The notes beneath the pieces are model-generated. The model worked only from the letters and a program-made list of their open reading frames with translations. It was not told the origin of the DNA and searched no databases. Shown piece by piece: positions 35,566-44,619 of a DNA stretch of 64,000 nt (positions within the stretch are counted from its first letter, which is position 1; each line of letters starts with the position of its first letter). The DNA is from Hominisplanchenecus faecis (GTDB lineage Bacteria > Bacillota > Clostridia > Lachnospirales > Lachnospiraceae): the NCBI RefSeq assembly GCF_020687205.1, contig NZ_JAJEQE010000004.1, positions 55,285 through 119,284 of the forward strand. Direction: 5' to 3'. A program made the translations under genes and the position numbers.

Positions 35566-36487
35566 GGAACAGACATTTTTTCATATCTTCCGGAAACGGT
35601 GCTTCAACGGTGATCCGCTTTCCCTCAAATGGCTGATAAAAACAGATCCTGGATGCATGAAGTGCTGCCCGTTTGATGCCGGTAAAGCAATTCTCTGCAT
35701 CCACATCTGCTTTTTGATCTGTATCCGCAAAATACAGCCGATCTCCAATCAGCGGATGCCCTGCATCTGCCATATGTACGCGAATCTGGTGTGTTCGTCC
35801 GGTTTCCAGGGTAAGCTGCACCAGTGCCGCTTCCATATACTGTTTCTGCACCTGATAATGTGTGACTGCCGGTTTGCCATCTTTTGAAACACACATTTTC
35901 ATCAGGCTTCCGGGCAAAGGTGCGATCGCACCGTTTAATGTTCCGTTCTTTTCTGCAAATATGCCGCTGCAGATCGCCAGATATGTTTTCTGCAACCTGC
36001 CGTCTTCTCTTTGTCTGGAGAGTCTTGCCGCTGCCGCACGGTGTTTGGCAAACAGCACGATGCCGCTTGTCTCCAGATCCAGCCTGCCTATGCTGTGAAT
36101 TTCCACCTGCTGAGTGTTCTTCCGAAAATAATAGGCAAGCTGATTGGCCAGCGTATCCTGATAATGACCATGCGACGGATGTACTGCCATACCGGCTGGT
36201 TTATTCACTGCGATCACATCCGCATCTTCATAGAGAATGTCCGGCATTTGTTCAAAGGACAGCAGATGTGCGGAGCTGCTGTTTTTTGTTTCCAGCAAAA
36301 CTTCCAGCACATCGCCTTCTGACAGTCTGGTCGTCACTCTTGCCCGCTGCCCGCCCAAACAGATGCCATTTTCTGTAAATTTCATGCTTCTGATCTGTGC
36401 ATTTGAAAATCCGGCAATCTGTTTTAAATATTGCTGTATCGTCAATCCTTTTTCTGCTTTTTCAATAAGGTAGTTTTTTTTATTCAT
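35555..36487 (-). CDS. RluA family pseudouridine synthase
   Basis: 310 aa. An S4-like N-terminal part (about 1-75) is followed by the RluA catalytic core. 'HSIGRLDLETSGIVLFAKH' near 130-148 holds the catalytic Asp, and 'VNKPAGMAVHPSHGH' and 'LETGRTHQIRVHMADAGHPLIGD' are family blocks. Target is an rRNA or tRNA uridine; the exact site is not readable. A second paralogue lies at 54733-55653. It sits 21 bp after spoVAE. Confidence 0.9.
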   Translation of the reverse strand: MNKKNYLIEKAEKGLTIQQYLKQIAGFSNAQIRSMKFTENGICLGGQRARVTTRLSEGDVLEVLLETKNSSSAHLLSFEQMPDILYEDADVIAVNKPAGMAVHPSHGHYQDTLANQLAYYFRKNTQQVEIHSIGRLDLETSGIVLFAKHRAAAARLSRQREDGRLQKTYLAICSGIFAEKNGTLNGAIAPLPGSLMKMCVSKDGKPAVTHYQVQKQYMEAALVQLTLETGRTHQIRVHMADAGHPLIGDRLYFADTDQKADVDAENCFTGIKRAALHASRICFYQPFEGKRITVEAPFPEDMKKCLFRDE

Positions 36488-36508
36488 CTTTCGTCTGTCC
36501 GCTTTCTG

Positions 36509-36865
36509 CTACTCTTTCATCTTTGGCTGGAAGATCAGGCTGGCAAGATAGGAAAAGATCAGAGCTGCACTGATCCCGACGGCACTTGCCTTAAATCCTC
36601 CCATAAAAATCCCTAAAAATCCATTTTCATCGACTGCTTCTTTAACACCTTTCCAGAGTACGTTTCCGAAACCGAGAAGCGGCACCGATGCACCGGCACC
36701 GGCAAATTCCACAAACGGCTGATAGATGTTAAAGGCTCCAAGCAGTGCTCCGCTGCAGACCAGGATCACCATCACACGTCCCGGCATCAGTTTTGTTTTT
36801 TCAAGAAGGATCTGACACAGGGCACAGATCAGTCCGCCCACCCAGAATGCTGTCACATAACTCAT
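36509..36865 (-). CDS. spoVAE: Stage V sporulation protein AE (SpoVAEb)
   Basis: 118 aa, four hydrophobic segments. 'AFWVGGLICALCQILLEKTKLMPGRVMV' and 'GASVPLLGFGNVLWKGVKEAV' are family blocks. SpoVA proteins form the channel that moves dipicolinic acid into and out of the forespore. It follows spoVAD. The expected spoVAC gene is not next to them: the gene upstream of spoVAD is the CapA-like gene. Confidence 0.92.
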   Translation of the reverse strand: MSYVTAFWVGGLICALCQILLEKTKLMPGRVMVILVCSGALLGAFNIYQPFVEFAGAGASVPLLGFGNVLWKGVKEAVDENGFLGIFMGGFKASAVGISAALIFSYLASLIFQPKMKE

Positions 36866-36889
36866 GTTTGATACGCTCCTTTCTGTCCG

Positions 36890-37900
36890 CTAACAATGTT
36901 CGATCACGACCGCATGAGCGATCCCGGGCACGGTCTGCCCTTCGTTAAAGCTGACCGTAGAGAGCAGTGCTCCGGTCGGAACAAAAAGAATCCGCTTCCA
37001 GTCTCCTTTTTCTATTTTCGGAAGGATCATGGCGGAAAGCGTCACTGCGGAACATCCACAGCCGCTTCCGCCAGAATGTGTATCCTGTAACTTACGGTCA
37101 TAAATTTCGATTCCGCAGTCCATATGCTGCTTTTTGATATCAAACCCTTTCTCTTTTAGTAGCTCCAGCAGGATCGTCTGACCGACATAGCCCAGATCTC
37201 CTGTAATGATGCGGTCATAATCCTGTGGCTGTCGGTTAAAATCCATCAGATTCTGACAGATCGTATCTGCCGCTGCCGGTGCCATGCAGGCTCCCATATT
37301 CAGAGAATCCCTCACACCGTAGTCCACTACTTTCCCGGTCGTGATTCCGGTGATTTTTGCATGGCTTTTCTGTGCTGAGAGCAGAAAAGCTCCGCTTCCG
37401 GTGACGGTCCAGGTCGCAGAAAGAGGTCTTTGATTCCCGTATCCGAGTGGAAATCGAAACTGCTTTTCCGCACTTCCAAAGTGGCTGGAAGTCACGGCAA
37501 GTACCTGATCGGCATACCCTGCACTTACCGTCATTGCCGCCAGTGACAGGGTCTCTCCACAGGTAGAACAGGCTCCATACAGTCCAAACAGCGGAATTTC
37601 CAGCTCTTCTACACCAAAAGATGTGGCAATGAGCTGCCCTAACAAATCTCCTGCAAAAATATAGCGAATCTGTTGCGGCATCTTCCCTGCTTTTTCCAGT
37701 GCCAACTGGATTGCTTTTATCTGAAGCATGCTCTCCGCCTTTTCCCAGTTTTCTTCCCCAAGCATGGGATCCTCACAGATCAGGTCGATTTTTTCTCCAA
37801 GCGGCCCTTCTCCTTCTTTTTTGCCTGCCACAGAGGCACTCGCAAAAAGATAGGGCGGCTTCTCAAAACAGATACTCTGCTCTCCGGTCATACTATTCAT
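36890..37900 (-). CDS. spoVAD: Stage V sporulation protein AD
   Basis: 336 aa, the usual length. A thiolase-like fold: 'YLFASASVAGKKEGEGPLGEKID', 'GLYGACSTCGETLSLAAMTVSAGYADQVLAVTSSHF' (about 115-150) and 'TGDLGYVGQTIL'. It is a cytosolic dipicolinate-binding component of the SpoVA channel. The start at 37900 has AGGA upstream; the frame stays open 47 codons further but without support. Followed 24 bp later by spoVAE. Confidence 0.93.
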   Translation of the reverse strand: MNSMTGEQSICFEKPPYLFASASVAGKKEGEGPLGEKIDLICEDPMLGEENWEKAESMLQIKAIQLALEKAGKMPQQIRYIFAGDLLGQLIATSFGVEELEIPLFGLYGACSTCGETLSLAAMTVSAGYADQVLAVTSSHFGSAEKQFRFPLGYGNQRPLSATWTVTGSGAFLLSAQKSHAKITGITTGKVVDYGVRDSLNMGACMAPAAADTICQNLMDFNRQPQDYDRIITGDLGYVGQTILLELLKEKGFDIKKQHMDCGIEIYDRKLQDTHSGGSGCGCSAVTLSAMILPKIEKGDWKRILFVPTGALLSTVSFNEGQTVPGIAHAVVIEHC

Positions 37901-38059
37901 AATCTTATTCCTGCCTTTTTGACGTTTTTTCACGCCCTTTGTTTTTGATTGGAATCTGGTTTTAGTATGGCTTTTATATGAAAAAGTATACCATGGTTTT
38001 CTGGTTTTTCCTTTGATCTGACACACCTTGAAACCTGACATCTATTTTTCGCAAAGTGC

Positions 38060-39295
38060 TTATTCTGAAATGCTCTGGCTTCGCTCTTCTAATTTCTGCA
38101 AAACTTGATCTGCTGCCTCCCCGGTAAGCGGTGTCGGCTGATAATTGTTGTAACCCTCTGCCGAAGAAACACTGCAAGGAATGACTTCGTAAGACGCATC
38201 TACGATCTCATGTTTTCCGTTTACGGTAAATTTCTGCTGAAAGATGATCGTATCCATCTCTGTCGGATTGGTATTTCCGCCAAAGCAGAAGTTACCAAGA
38301 CTGTAAGCGATCGTCTTTCCTTTATAACCGCCAATCCCCTGGATAATATGCGGATGATGTCCGACGACCACATCAGCCCCCTCATCGATTGCCAGATGTG
38401 CAAGCGTTACCTGATTTTCATCCGGGACAGTGACAAGCTCATTGCTCCAGTGAAAAACTGCCACAATAATTTCCGCTCCGTCTTCTTTGAGTTTTGCAAT
38501 ATCACTTTTTACCTGTGGTATGCGTTCCAGATGATCATCCAGCTCATAGATACCGAAAAATCCGATTTTGACGCCTTTGACCTCGATCACCGACGTATCA
38601 TCGTAGCCAAAGGTTTTGATTCCATTTTCTTCCAGGGTATTTACCGTATCCTGAAAGCTCTGCTCTCCATAGTCATGGCTGTGGTTATTTGCCATATTTG
38701 CTGCTTCCACCGATGAGGAAGTAAGAATCTTCACAAATTCCGGATCGCCTTTGAAGGCAAACTGTTTGTCTGCACGTGTGGTTTCTTCCGTAAGCGTACC
38801 TTCCATATTTATGATCGTCAGGTCATCTTTTTCAAAAATATCCCGCACATTCTTCAAGAAATATTCCGGACCGTTTGCCTCATAGTAAGCATTGAAACCG
38901 GTATCCCAGGCAAACTGCTCATCTGTTCCCAGAATACAGTCTCCGGTAAAGTTAAGCGTCAGATTGATCCTTGTTGTATCTTCCGTCTCGGTCTGTGTTT
39001 CACTTTCTGCAGGCTGCTCGGTCTGTTTTTGACCAGATGGTACGTTTTTGATCGTTTTCCCGATCACACGAACTACCCCATACACTGCAAGTATGAGCAT
39101 CATACAGGCCAGAATCAGTGCAAAAATATAATTTCGTCTCCGGATCTTCAGCCGCTTTAAATGTACTTCTTTTTTTCTGCGGATCAGTTTTACTCTTCTT
39201 TCCTCATCCTGACAGTCCAGGATGAGGATCGTCAGCTTCTGTTCTGCCCGACACAGGCGTTCTTCTCCTGTAAGTTTGTTCCAAAATCTCTTCAT
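38060..39295 (-). CDS. CapA family (poly-gamma-glutamate synthesis type) metallophosphatase-like protein
   Basis: 411 aa. A basic cytoplasmic N-terminus (about 1-55) and one membrane segment ('YIFALILACMMLILAVYGVVRVI') precede a Thr/Glu linker and the extracytoplasmic CapA domain (about 110-385). 'NFTGDCILG', 'INMEGTL', 'ANMANNHSHDYGEQSF', 'VAVFHWSNE' and 'VVVGHHPHIIQGI' carry the metal-binding Asp, Glu, Asn, His residues. The start at 39295 has GGGAGAGGG upstream. No capBC genes are near, so a PGA role is not implied. Confidence 0.88.
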   Translation of the reverse strand: MKRFWNKLTGEERLCRAEQKLTILILDCQDEERRVKLIRRKKEVHLKRLKIRRRNYIFALILACMMLILAVYGVVRVIGKTIKNVPSGQKQTEQPAESETQTETEDTTRINLTLNFTGDCILGTDEQFAWDTGFNAYYEANGPEYFLKNVRDIFEKDDLTIINMEGTLTEETTRADKQFAFKGDPEFVKILTSSSVEAANMANNHSHDYGEQSFQDTVNTLEENGIKTFGYDDTSVIEVKGVKIGFFGIYELDDHLERIPQVKSDIAKLKEDGAEIIVAVFHWSNELVTVPDENQVTLAHLAIDEGADVVVGHHPHIIQGIGGYKGKTIAYSLGNFCFGGNTNPTEMDTIIFQQKFTVNGKHEIVDASYEVIPCSVSSAEGYNNYQPTPLTGEAADQVLQKLEERSQSISE

Positions 39296-39369
39296 TTCCC
39301 TCTCCCTTTGTTTCTTTTGTATTTTTCTAAATGATTCTTCCATTGAAACCTGGCATGCACTTTTGCTTT

Positions 39370-39375
39370 ATTATA
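39370..39375 (-). promoter_or_regulatory. -10 element for the CapA-like gene
   Basis: A perfect TATAAT on the minus strand, about 70 bp before the start; the -35 is poor. Confidence 0.4.
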
Positions 39376-39481
39376 ACATAAATCTTAAAGAATACCAGAG
39401 CGAATCCCGACACGGATACAAGCTTGTTGCTCGCCGTCTTTAAAAGCGAAAGTCCTCTCACATCTGATTTAGCAAACAGAA

Positions 39482-39539
39482 AACGCTTCAGATGCAGCTC
39501 CCTGTCACATCTGTGACTTTGGCTCTGCGTCTAAAGCGT
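39482..39539 (-). terminator. Long hairpin terminator after lysA and the 34-aa gene
   Basis: A stem of about 15 bp (AACGCTTCAGATGCAG against CTGCGTCTAAAGCGT, G-U pairs) encloses a second GTCAC/GTGAC hairpin. The minus strand continues with TTTTCTGTTT. Confidence 0.7.
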
Positions 39540-39552
39540 CTGGTTGATTTTT

Positions 39553-39657
39553 CTATTTTCTGTTTTCCGGAAGATGTTCTCCTGCTTCAATCCCATTCAA
39601 AAAGAATACCAGAACAGCGACCACGCATCCGGTCAGTACCTTGATCCATTTTGCCAT
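39553..39657 (-). CDS. 34-aa small membrane protein
   Basis: A short frame, 28 bp after lysA, with GGAGAG 7 bases before the ATG. The product (MAKWIKVLTGCVVAVLVFFL, then NGIEAGEHLPENRK) has a single membrane segment and a charged C-terminus. A terminator follows within 15 bp. This layout supports translation, though the function is unknown. Confidence 0.55.
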   Translation of the reverse strand: MAKWIKVLTGCVVAVLVFFLNGIEAGEHLPENRK

Positions 39658-39685
39658 TTTATTCTCTCCATGGTAAAATTATCGA

Positions 39686-40957
39686 TTACTCCAGTACTTT
39701 TTTGTAAAAGTCAAAGCAGTCGAAGGTTGCAAAATAATCTTTCGGTGTCTCTGCACGGCGGATCAGTTTTGCCTCTCCGTCTTCTGTGAGCAGAACTTCT
39801 GCAGATTTCAATTTGCCGTTGTAATTATATCCCATGGAAAATCCATGTGCACCGGTATCATGGATAACCAGAAGATCTCCCATATCTACCTTCGGCAGCA
39901 TACGGTCGATTGCAAACTTATCGTTATTCTCACACAGAGAACCGGTTACATCGTACATATGGTCGCATGGCTGATTTTCTTTGCCCATAACCGTGATATG
40001 ATGATAAGCACCGTACATCGCCGGACGCATCAGATTTACCGCACACGCATCCACACCAATGTATTCTTTGTAGGTGTGCTTTTCGTTGATCGCCTTTGTT
40101 ACCAGACAGCCATAAGGTCCCATCATAAAACGGCCAAGTTCTGTGTAGATCGCTACATCACCCATGCCTGCCGGAACCAGAATCTCATTGTATACTTTCT
40201 CCACGCCTTTTCCGATCACGCGGATGTCATTTGGCTCCTGATCCGGGCGATAAGGGATACCGACACCACCGGAAAGATTGATAAATCCGATGTGTACACC
40301 AACTTCTTCTTTCAGGCGTACTGCCAGTTCGAACAGTTTCTGAGCCAGCAGCGGATAATAATCATTTGTGACCGTATTGCTTGCCAAAAATGCATGGATC
40401 CCAAACTCTTCCACACCTTTTGCTTTCATGATACGGAATGCTTCGAAGATCTGTTCTGTTGTCATACCGTATTTGGAATCGCCAGGGTTATCCATGATGT
40501 CATTGCTGATCTTAAAGATTCCTCCCGGATTGTAGCGGCAGCTCATCTTTTTCGGCAACTTTCCAACAGCTTTCTCCACTTTTTCAATGTGTGTGATATC
40601 ATCCAGGTTGATGATACCGTTCAAAGATGCTGCATAAGCAAACTCCTGTTCCGGTGTATCGTTGGAAGAAAACATAATGTCATCTCCGGTTGCACCGATC
40701 GCTTTGGAGAGCATCAGCTCTGTCATGGAAGAACAGTCGCAGCCACAGCCGTATTCTCTTAAAATCTGGATCAGAAACGGGTTTGGCGTTGCCTTGACTG
40801 CAAAATATTCCTTATATCCCTTGTTCCATGCAAAGGCTTCTTTTAAAGCTTTCGCATTTTCACGGATGCCTTTTTCATCGTAAAGATGGAACGGTGTCGG
40901 AAATTCTTTTACAATTTCCTGAAGTTTATCGTAAGTCACAAATGGTTTTTTATTCAT
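39686..40957 (-). CDS. lysA: Diaminopimelate decarboxylase
   Basis: 423 aa. This PLP enzyme (alanine racemase-like barrel fold) makes lysine from meso-diaminopimelate. 'YFAVKATPNPF' near residue 43-53 holds the PLP lysine. 'GCGCDCSSMTEL', 'NLSGGVGIPYRPDQEP', 'ELGRFMMGPYGCLVTK', 'GVDACAVNLMRPAMYGAYHHI' and 'VTGSLCENNDKF' are family blocks. Start at 40957 has AAAGGAACG upstream. The frame is open 51 codons further but crosses the promoter. An ornithine decarboxylase-like relative cannot be excluded. Confidence 0.88.
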   Translation of the reverse strand: MNKKPFVTYDKLQEIVKEFPTPFHLYDEKGIRENAKALKEAFAWNKGYKEYFAVKATPNPFLIQILREYGCGCDCSSMTELMLSKAIGATGDDIMFSSNDTPEQEFAYAASLNGIINLDDITHIEKVEKAVGKLPKKMSCRYNPGGIFKISNDIMDNPGDSKYGMTTEQIFEAFRIMKAKGVEEFGIHAFLASNTVTNDYYPLLAQKLFELAVRLKEEVGVHIGFINLSGGVGIPYRPDQEPNDIRVIGKGVEKVYNEILVPAGMGDVAIYTELGRFMMGPYGCLVTKAINEKHTYKEYIGVDACAVNLMRPAMYGAYHHITVMGKENQPCDHMYDVTGSLCENNDKFAIDRMLPKVDMGDLLVIHDTGAHGFSMGYNYNGKLKSAEVLLTEDGEAKLIRRAETPKDYFATFDCFDFYKKVLE

Positions 40958-41072
40958 CGGTACGTTCCTTTCCTGTTCACTTGCATGAACACCTGCAGAA
41001 TATGCTGCCGACAGATTCCTTTTTATATCTGCAACTTTAGCACGCTGCTCTGTCAGACAACAATATGTAAAA

Positions 41073-41101
41073 AATATAATACGGAAGCCTTTGTTTGTCA
41101 A
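41073..41101 (-). promoter_or_regulatory. Promoter of lysA
   Basis: TTGACA, a 17-base spacer and TATATT on the minus strand. The 110-nt leader has a GTTCA/TGAAC hairpin near the start codon but no lysine riboswitch pattern. Confidence 0.75.
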
Positions 41102-41125
41102 TACCTGCATGCATGCACTTTTGAA

Positions 41126-43141
41126 TTATTCCAGAGCCTTTTCACTGATATCTGCAAAGAAATTTTTTATCCGATGTTTTTTATCAACAAGATTATTATA
41201 CTGCAAAATTGCATAATCATTCAAAATACCGCTCTGTTTTTCATTGCTCCACTGCTGAAATGTGCCATCTGTTCCCTGATAGAAGTTCGCTGTCACAACC
41301 GGATACTGCTGCTGCAGTTTTTCCAGCCAGCTCTGATAACCGGTCTTTTCAAGTCCGGCAGTATCCATCAGCAGACCACTCAAATAATTGGTACTGATCG
41401 CATCGACTTCTTTTTCCTCGATGTCGTAATTCGCCCACATGACAAACGGCACTTCGTAGCTGGTTTTCAGTTTGTCCGTTGTATCGTTTCGCGTGGCTGT
41501 GTCTTCTCCTAAAACACGCAGAACAGAGTTGGTGATATATTCTGCAGGCTGATGATCACCAAACATCAGAATGATGGTCTTTTCATCCTCATCCTGGAAA
41601 TAGTCGATCAGATTTTCAAAAGCCTCATCGGTTTTTTTGATCAGGGTCAGATATTTCTCAGTTGCCTCGATCTGAACCTGATGAACCGAACGCAGATCTT
41701 CGCCGGCATCGCTGAACTGGATCTCATTTGTCAGATCTTCATATTCTTTGCTGTAGCCTCCGTGGTTCTGCATCGTTACTTCAAATGCAAACAGTGGACT
41801 GCCTTCCTCTTTTTCTTCATAAAGCTCGATCAGCTTGTCAAAAGCAGACTCATCATCCACCCAGCCACGCAGCAACGTTGCATCCGGAAAGTCTCCGGTA
41901 TCCCGGAAATACTCGCTGTCAAAGCCAAGATACGGATAAACTTTGTCCCGGTTCCATCCGGTTGAATAATAAGGATGAAGAGCTGCTGTCTGATAGCCCA
42001 GTTTTCCAAGCTGTGATGCAAGGGACGGCATGGCTCCGTTTAAAAACTGCTGATACGGAACACTTCCGGTCGGCAGAAATGCCATCATATTTCCGGTCAG
42101 AAACTCAAACTCGGTATTTGCCGTATTTCCGCCCTTTACCGAAACATAGAGATTGCCGCGGACGGTATTCTTTTTCAGGGACCGCCAGAACGGCATGTAA
42201 TCTTCCGTTGTGTTAAAGTCTCCATAGACAGAAAGATCTGAAAATGCCTCATTCATGATCACAAGAATATTTGGCTGATCTTCCATATCCGTTTTGTCGG
42301 TATGGTTCTCTTCGCCTCCGGATGAAACGGATGTTTCCTCTGCAATCTTCTGTGCCGCATCTGTGGAATATCCCTGCGGCTTTTCAATATGCAGATACTG
42401 CAAGTTGGCAAGATACGCTACCATAAAACCATTGTTTCGGTAAAGGACATTTGGCGTAAACAGAATATCATCCAGTCCAAAAATTTTCTCACAGTTTTCT
42501 GTCTGCACATAGCTGACAAAAGCAAACATCAGTACCAAAGATACTGCAACGGAGAGCAGGCGTTTTTTCACATTTCCAAAGGAAAAGTGCATCTTTTCTC
42601 CGAGGATCGCGAGCCACAGAAATCCCATAAGTACAAAATACAGCCGCCAGGAAACATCCAGCGTATAATTATCTGCCACGCTTGCTGCCGTGCGAAGCGA
42701 ATACAGATCCCAGGGCACGATTGGAGAAGAACGAAAACTGACCACAAAATAGTTGACTGTCCCTGCCAGAGCCGGAAAAACCGGTGTAAGCATAGCTCCC
42801 CATCTCATATTGCCGGATACTGCTGTTATGATCAGATATAACACCAGATAAAACAGATAGTTCAAAAAAAAGATTAACGGTGTCAGATCCCATGGCACAT
42901 GGGTAAAAAACTCCATGCAGCACAAGGCTGCCGCCGGAAGTGCCAGAAACACGATCGGGCTTAATTTCTTTGGTATTTTAAAATCCCAGGCGATAAAACC
43001 GCCCGCCAGGATTGCAAGGAGCAGTGCCAGTCCTGCTTTTGCCACCTGAAATCCATCGCCTTTTACTGCCAGTATTTCTAAAATAATCATAAGAAGAGCT
43101 GCACCAAGTGCAACTCCTCTTCTCGTCTTCGACTTTGTCAT
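41126..43141 (-). CDS. LTA synthase family sulfatase/phosphoglycerol transferase
   Basis: 671 aa. About five membrane segments (to about residue 220) precede an extracellular sulfatase-fold domain (about 290-600). 'VKGGNTANTEFEFLTGNM' contains the nucleophile Thr of the LtaS family, 'ILVIMNEAFSDLSVYGDF' the N-terminal metal site and 'LMFGDHQPAEYI' the Asp-His site. The enzyme polymerises or transfers glycerophosphate on the outer face of the membrane. It starts 3 bp after the pyk stop, so it is co-transcribed with pyk. Confidence 0.9.
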   Translation of the reverse strand: MTKSKTRRGVALGAALLMIILEILAVKGDGFQVAKAGLALLLAILAGGFIAWDFKIPKKLSPIVFLALPAAALCCMEFFTHVPWDLTPLIFFLNYLFYLVLYLIITAVSGNMRWGAMLTPVFPALAGTVNYFVVSFRSSPIVPWDLYSLRTAASVADNYTLDVSWRLYFVLMGFLWLAILGEKMHFSFGNVKKRLLSVAVSLVLMFAFVSYVQTENCEKIFGLDDILFTPNVLYRNNGFMVAYLANLQYLHIEKPQGYSTDAAQKIAEETSVSSGGEENHTDKTDMEDQPNILVIMNEAFSDLSVYGDFNTTEDYMPFWRSLKKNTVRGNLYVSVKGGNTANTEFEFLTGNMMAFLPTGSVPYQQFLNGAMPSLASQLGKLGYQTAALHPYYSTGWNRDKVYPYLGFDSEYFRDTGDFPDATLLRGWVDDESAFDKLIELYEEKEEGSPLFAFEVTMQNHGGYSKEYEDLTNEIQFSDAGEDLRSVHQVQIEATEKYLTLIKKTDEAFENLIDYFQDEDEKTIILMFGDHQPAEYITNSVLRVLGEDTATRNDTTDKLKTSYEVPFVMWANYDIEEKEVDAISTNYLSGLLMDTAGLEKTGYQSWLEKLQQQYPVVTANFYQGTDGTFQQWSNEKQSGILNDYAILQYNNLVDKKHRIKNFFADISEKALE

Positions 43142-43144
43142 CGC

Positions 43145-44581
43145 CTATTTTGCCTCAACCACCTGCATTACATTTGTGGAACGTCCACGGCCAGACACCA
43201 TGTTGGTTGCCGGATCGCCCGCTGTAAATACAGCCAGTTCTCCTTTCTTAATCAGTTTGCGGCGTAAAATGATCTTCATGGAGTTGGTGATCATATGCCT
43301 TGTGCTGTCTTCTGTTTCACCCGGCATCGCATAGACACCCCAGTAAAGCTGCATCCTGCGGACTGCCTGCTCACTTGGAGAGATCGCATAGATTGGTGTC
43401 TTCGGACGCAGGCTGGAGATCATCCTTGCCGTGTAGCCGGTCATGGTCGGAACAACCAGACAGGATGCTTTAAGGATCTCAGCTGTGGACACACTTGCAA
43501 ATCCAACTGCCATGGAAATATCTTTTTTACGCTGTTTTTTATTTAATTTCTGAAGATTGGAGTAATCCAGATGAGCTTCTGTCGTCTCTGCGATCTTTGC
43601 CATCATGCGGACTGCCTCTACTGGATATTTGCCCATTGCAGTCTCTCCGGAAAGCATGATCGCATCACTGCCGTCGTAGATCGCATTTGCCACATCACCG
43701 GCCTCTGCTCTGGTCGGACGCGGATTGCGGATCATCGAATCCAGCATCTGTGTTGCAGTGACAACCGGTTTACATTTGCGGTTGCATTTGTTGATGATCT
43801 TCTTCTGGATATGCGGAACCTGGTCTGCCGGGATCTCCACGCCGAGATCCCCTCGTGCAACCATGATGCCGTCTGCCGCATCCAGGATCTCATCAATATT
43901 TTCCACACCTTCTGCATTTTCGATCTTGGCAATAATGCCGATATCTCTGCCGTGATTATCTTCCAGGATCTCGCGGATATCCATGATGCAGTCACTGTTT
44001 CGTACAAAGGAAGCTGCGATATAATCCACACCCTGTTCAATACCAAACAGAATATCTTCTCTGTCTTTCTGTGTCACACCCGGAAGATGTATTTTTACAT
44101 TTGGAACATTGACGCCTTTTCGCTCACCCAGCTCACCGCCGTTTTTGATAATACACTCAATCTTGTCGGCAGAAACACGCTGTACTTCCAGACCGATCAG
44201 ACCGTCATCGATCAGGATCGTGTCACCCTTTCTCACATCGTAGACAAGCTGCTGATAGGTGATGGAACATCCTGTTTCATCGCCTTCTCGCTCTTCTGTA
44301 TACAGTGTAAATTCCTTTCCCTGCTCCAGAGATACTTTCTTGCCGTCTTTGAGAAGCCCGGTACGGATCTCCGGTCCTTTCGTATCCAGCATCAGTGCAA
44401 CCGGAATGCCAAGCTGTTCGGAAACCTGACGCACCAGTGCGATACGCTCAGCATGTTCTTCGTAGCTTCCATGAGAAAAATTGAAACGTGCCACGTTCAT
44501 TCCGCCTGCGATCAGTTCTTTGAGAATGATCTTGTCCATCGTTCTTGGTCCCATTGTACAGATAATCTTTGTTTTCTTCAT
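43145..44581 (-). CDS. pyk: Pyruvate kinase
   Basis: 478 aa. It converts phosphoenolpyruvate and ADP to pyruvate and ATP. 'NVARFNFSHGSYEEH', 'LDTKGPEIRTG', 'ENAEGVENIDEILDAADGIMVARGDLGVEIP' (catalytic Lys/Glu/Asp region) and 'ATQMLDSMIRNPRPTRAEAGDVANAIYDGSDAIMLSGETAMGKYPVEAV' are complete. The length fits the form without the extra C-terminal phosphotransfer domain. AGGAGG 5 bases upstream fixes the start. Confidence 0.96.
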   Translation of the reverse strand: MKKTKIICTMGPRTMDKIILKELIAGGMNVARFNFSHGSYEEHAERIALVRQVSEQLGIPVALMLDTKGPEIRTGLLKDGKKVSLEQGKEFTLYTEEREGDETGCSITYQQLVYDVRKGDTILIDDGLIGLEVQRVSADKIECIIKNGGELGERKGVNVPNVKIHLPGVTQKDREDILFGIEQGVDYIAASFVRNSDCIMDIREILEDNHGRDIGIIAKIENAEGVENIDEILDAADGIMVARGDLGVEIPADQVPHIQKKIINKCNRKCKPVVTATQMLDSMIRNPRPTRAEAGDVANAIYDGSDAIMLSGETAMGKYPVEAVRMMAKIAETTEAHLDYSNLQKLNKKQRKKDISMAVGFASVSTAEILKASCLVVPTMTGYTARMISSLRPKTPIYAISPSEQAVRRMQLYWGVYAMPGETEDSTRHMITNSMKIILRRKLIKKGELAVFTAGDPATNMVSGRGRSTNVMQVVEAK

Positions 44582-44619
44582 TATTCCTCCTGCTGCCGCT
44601 TTGCGGCCTGACCACATTT

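Noticed and set aside
40958..41072. Lysine riboswitch in the lysA leader
   Set aside because: The leader is only about 110 nt and lacks the long conserved helices and terminator of that class.
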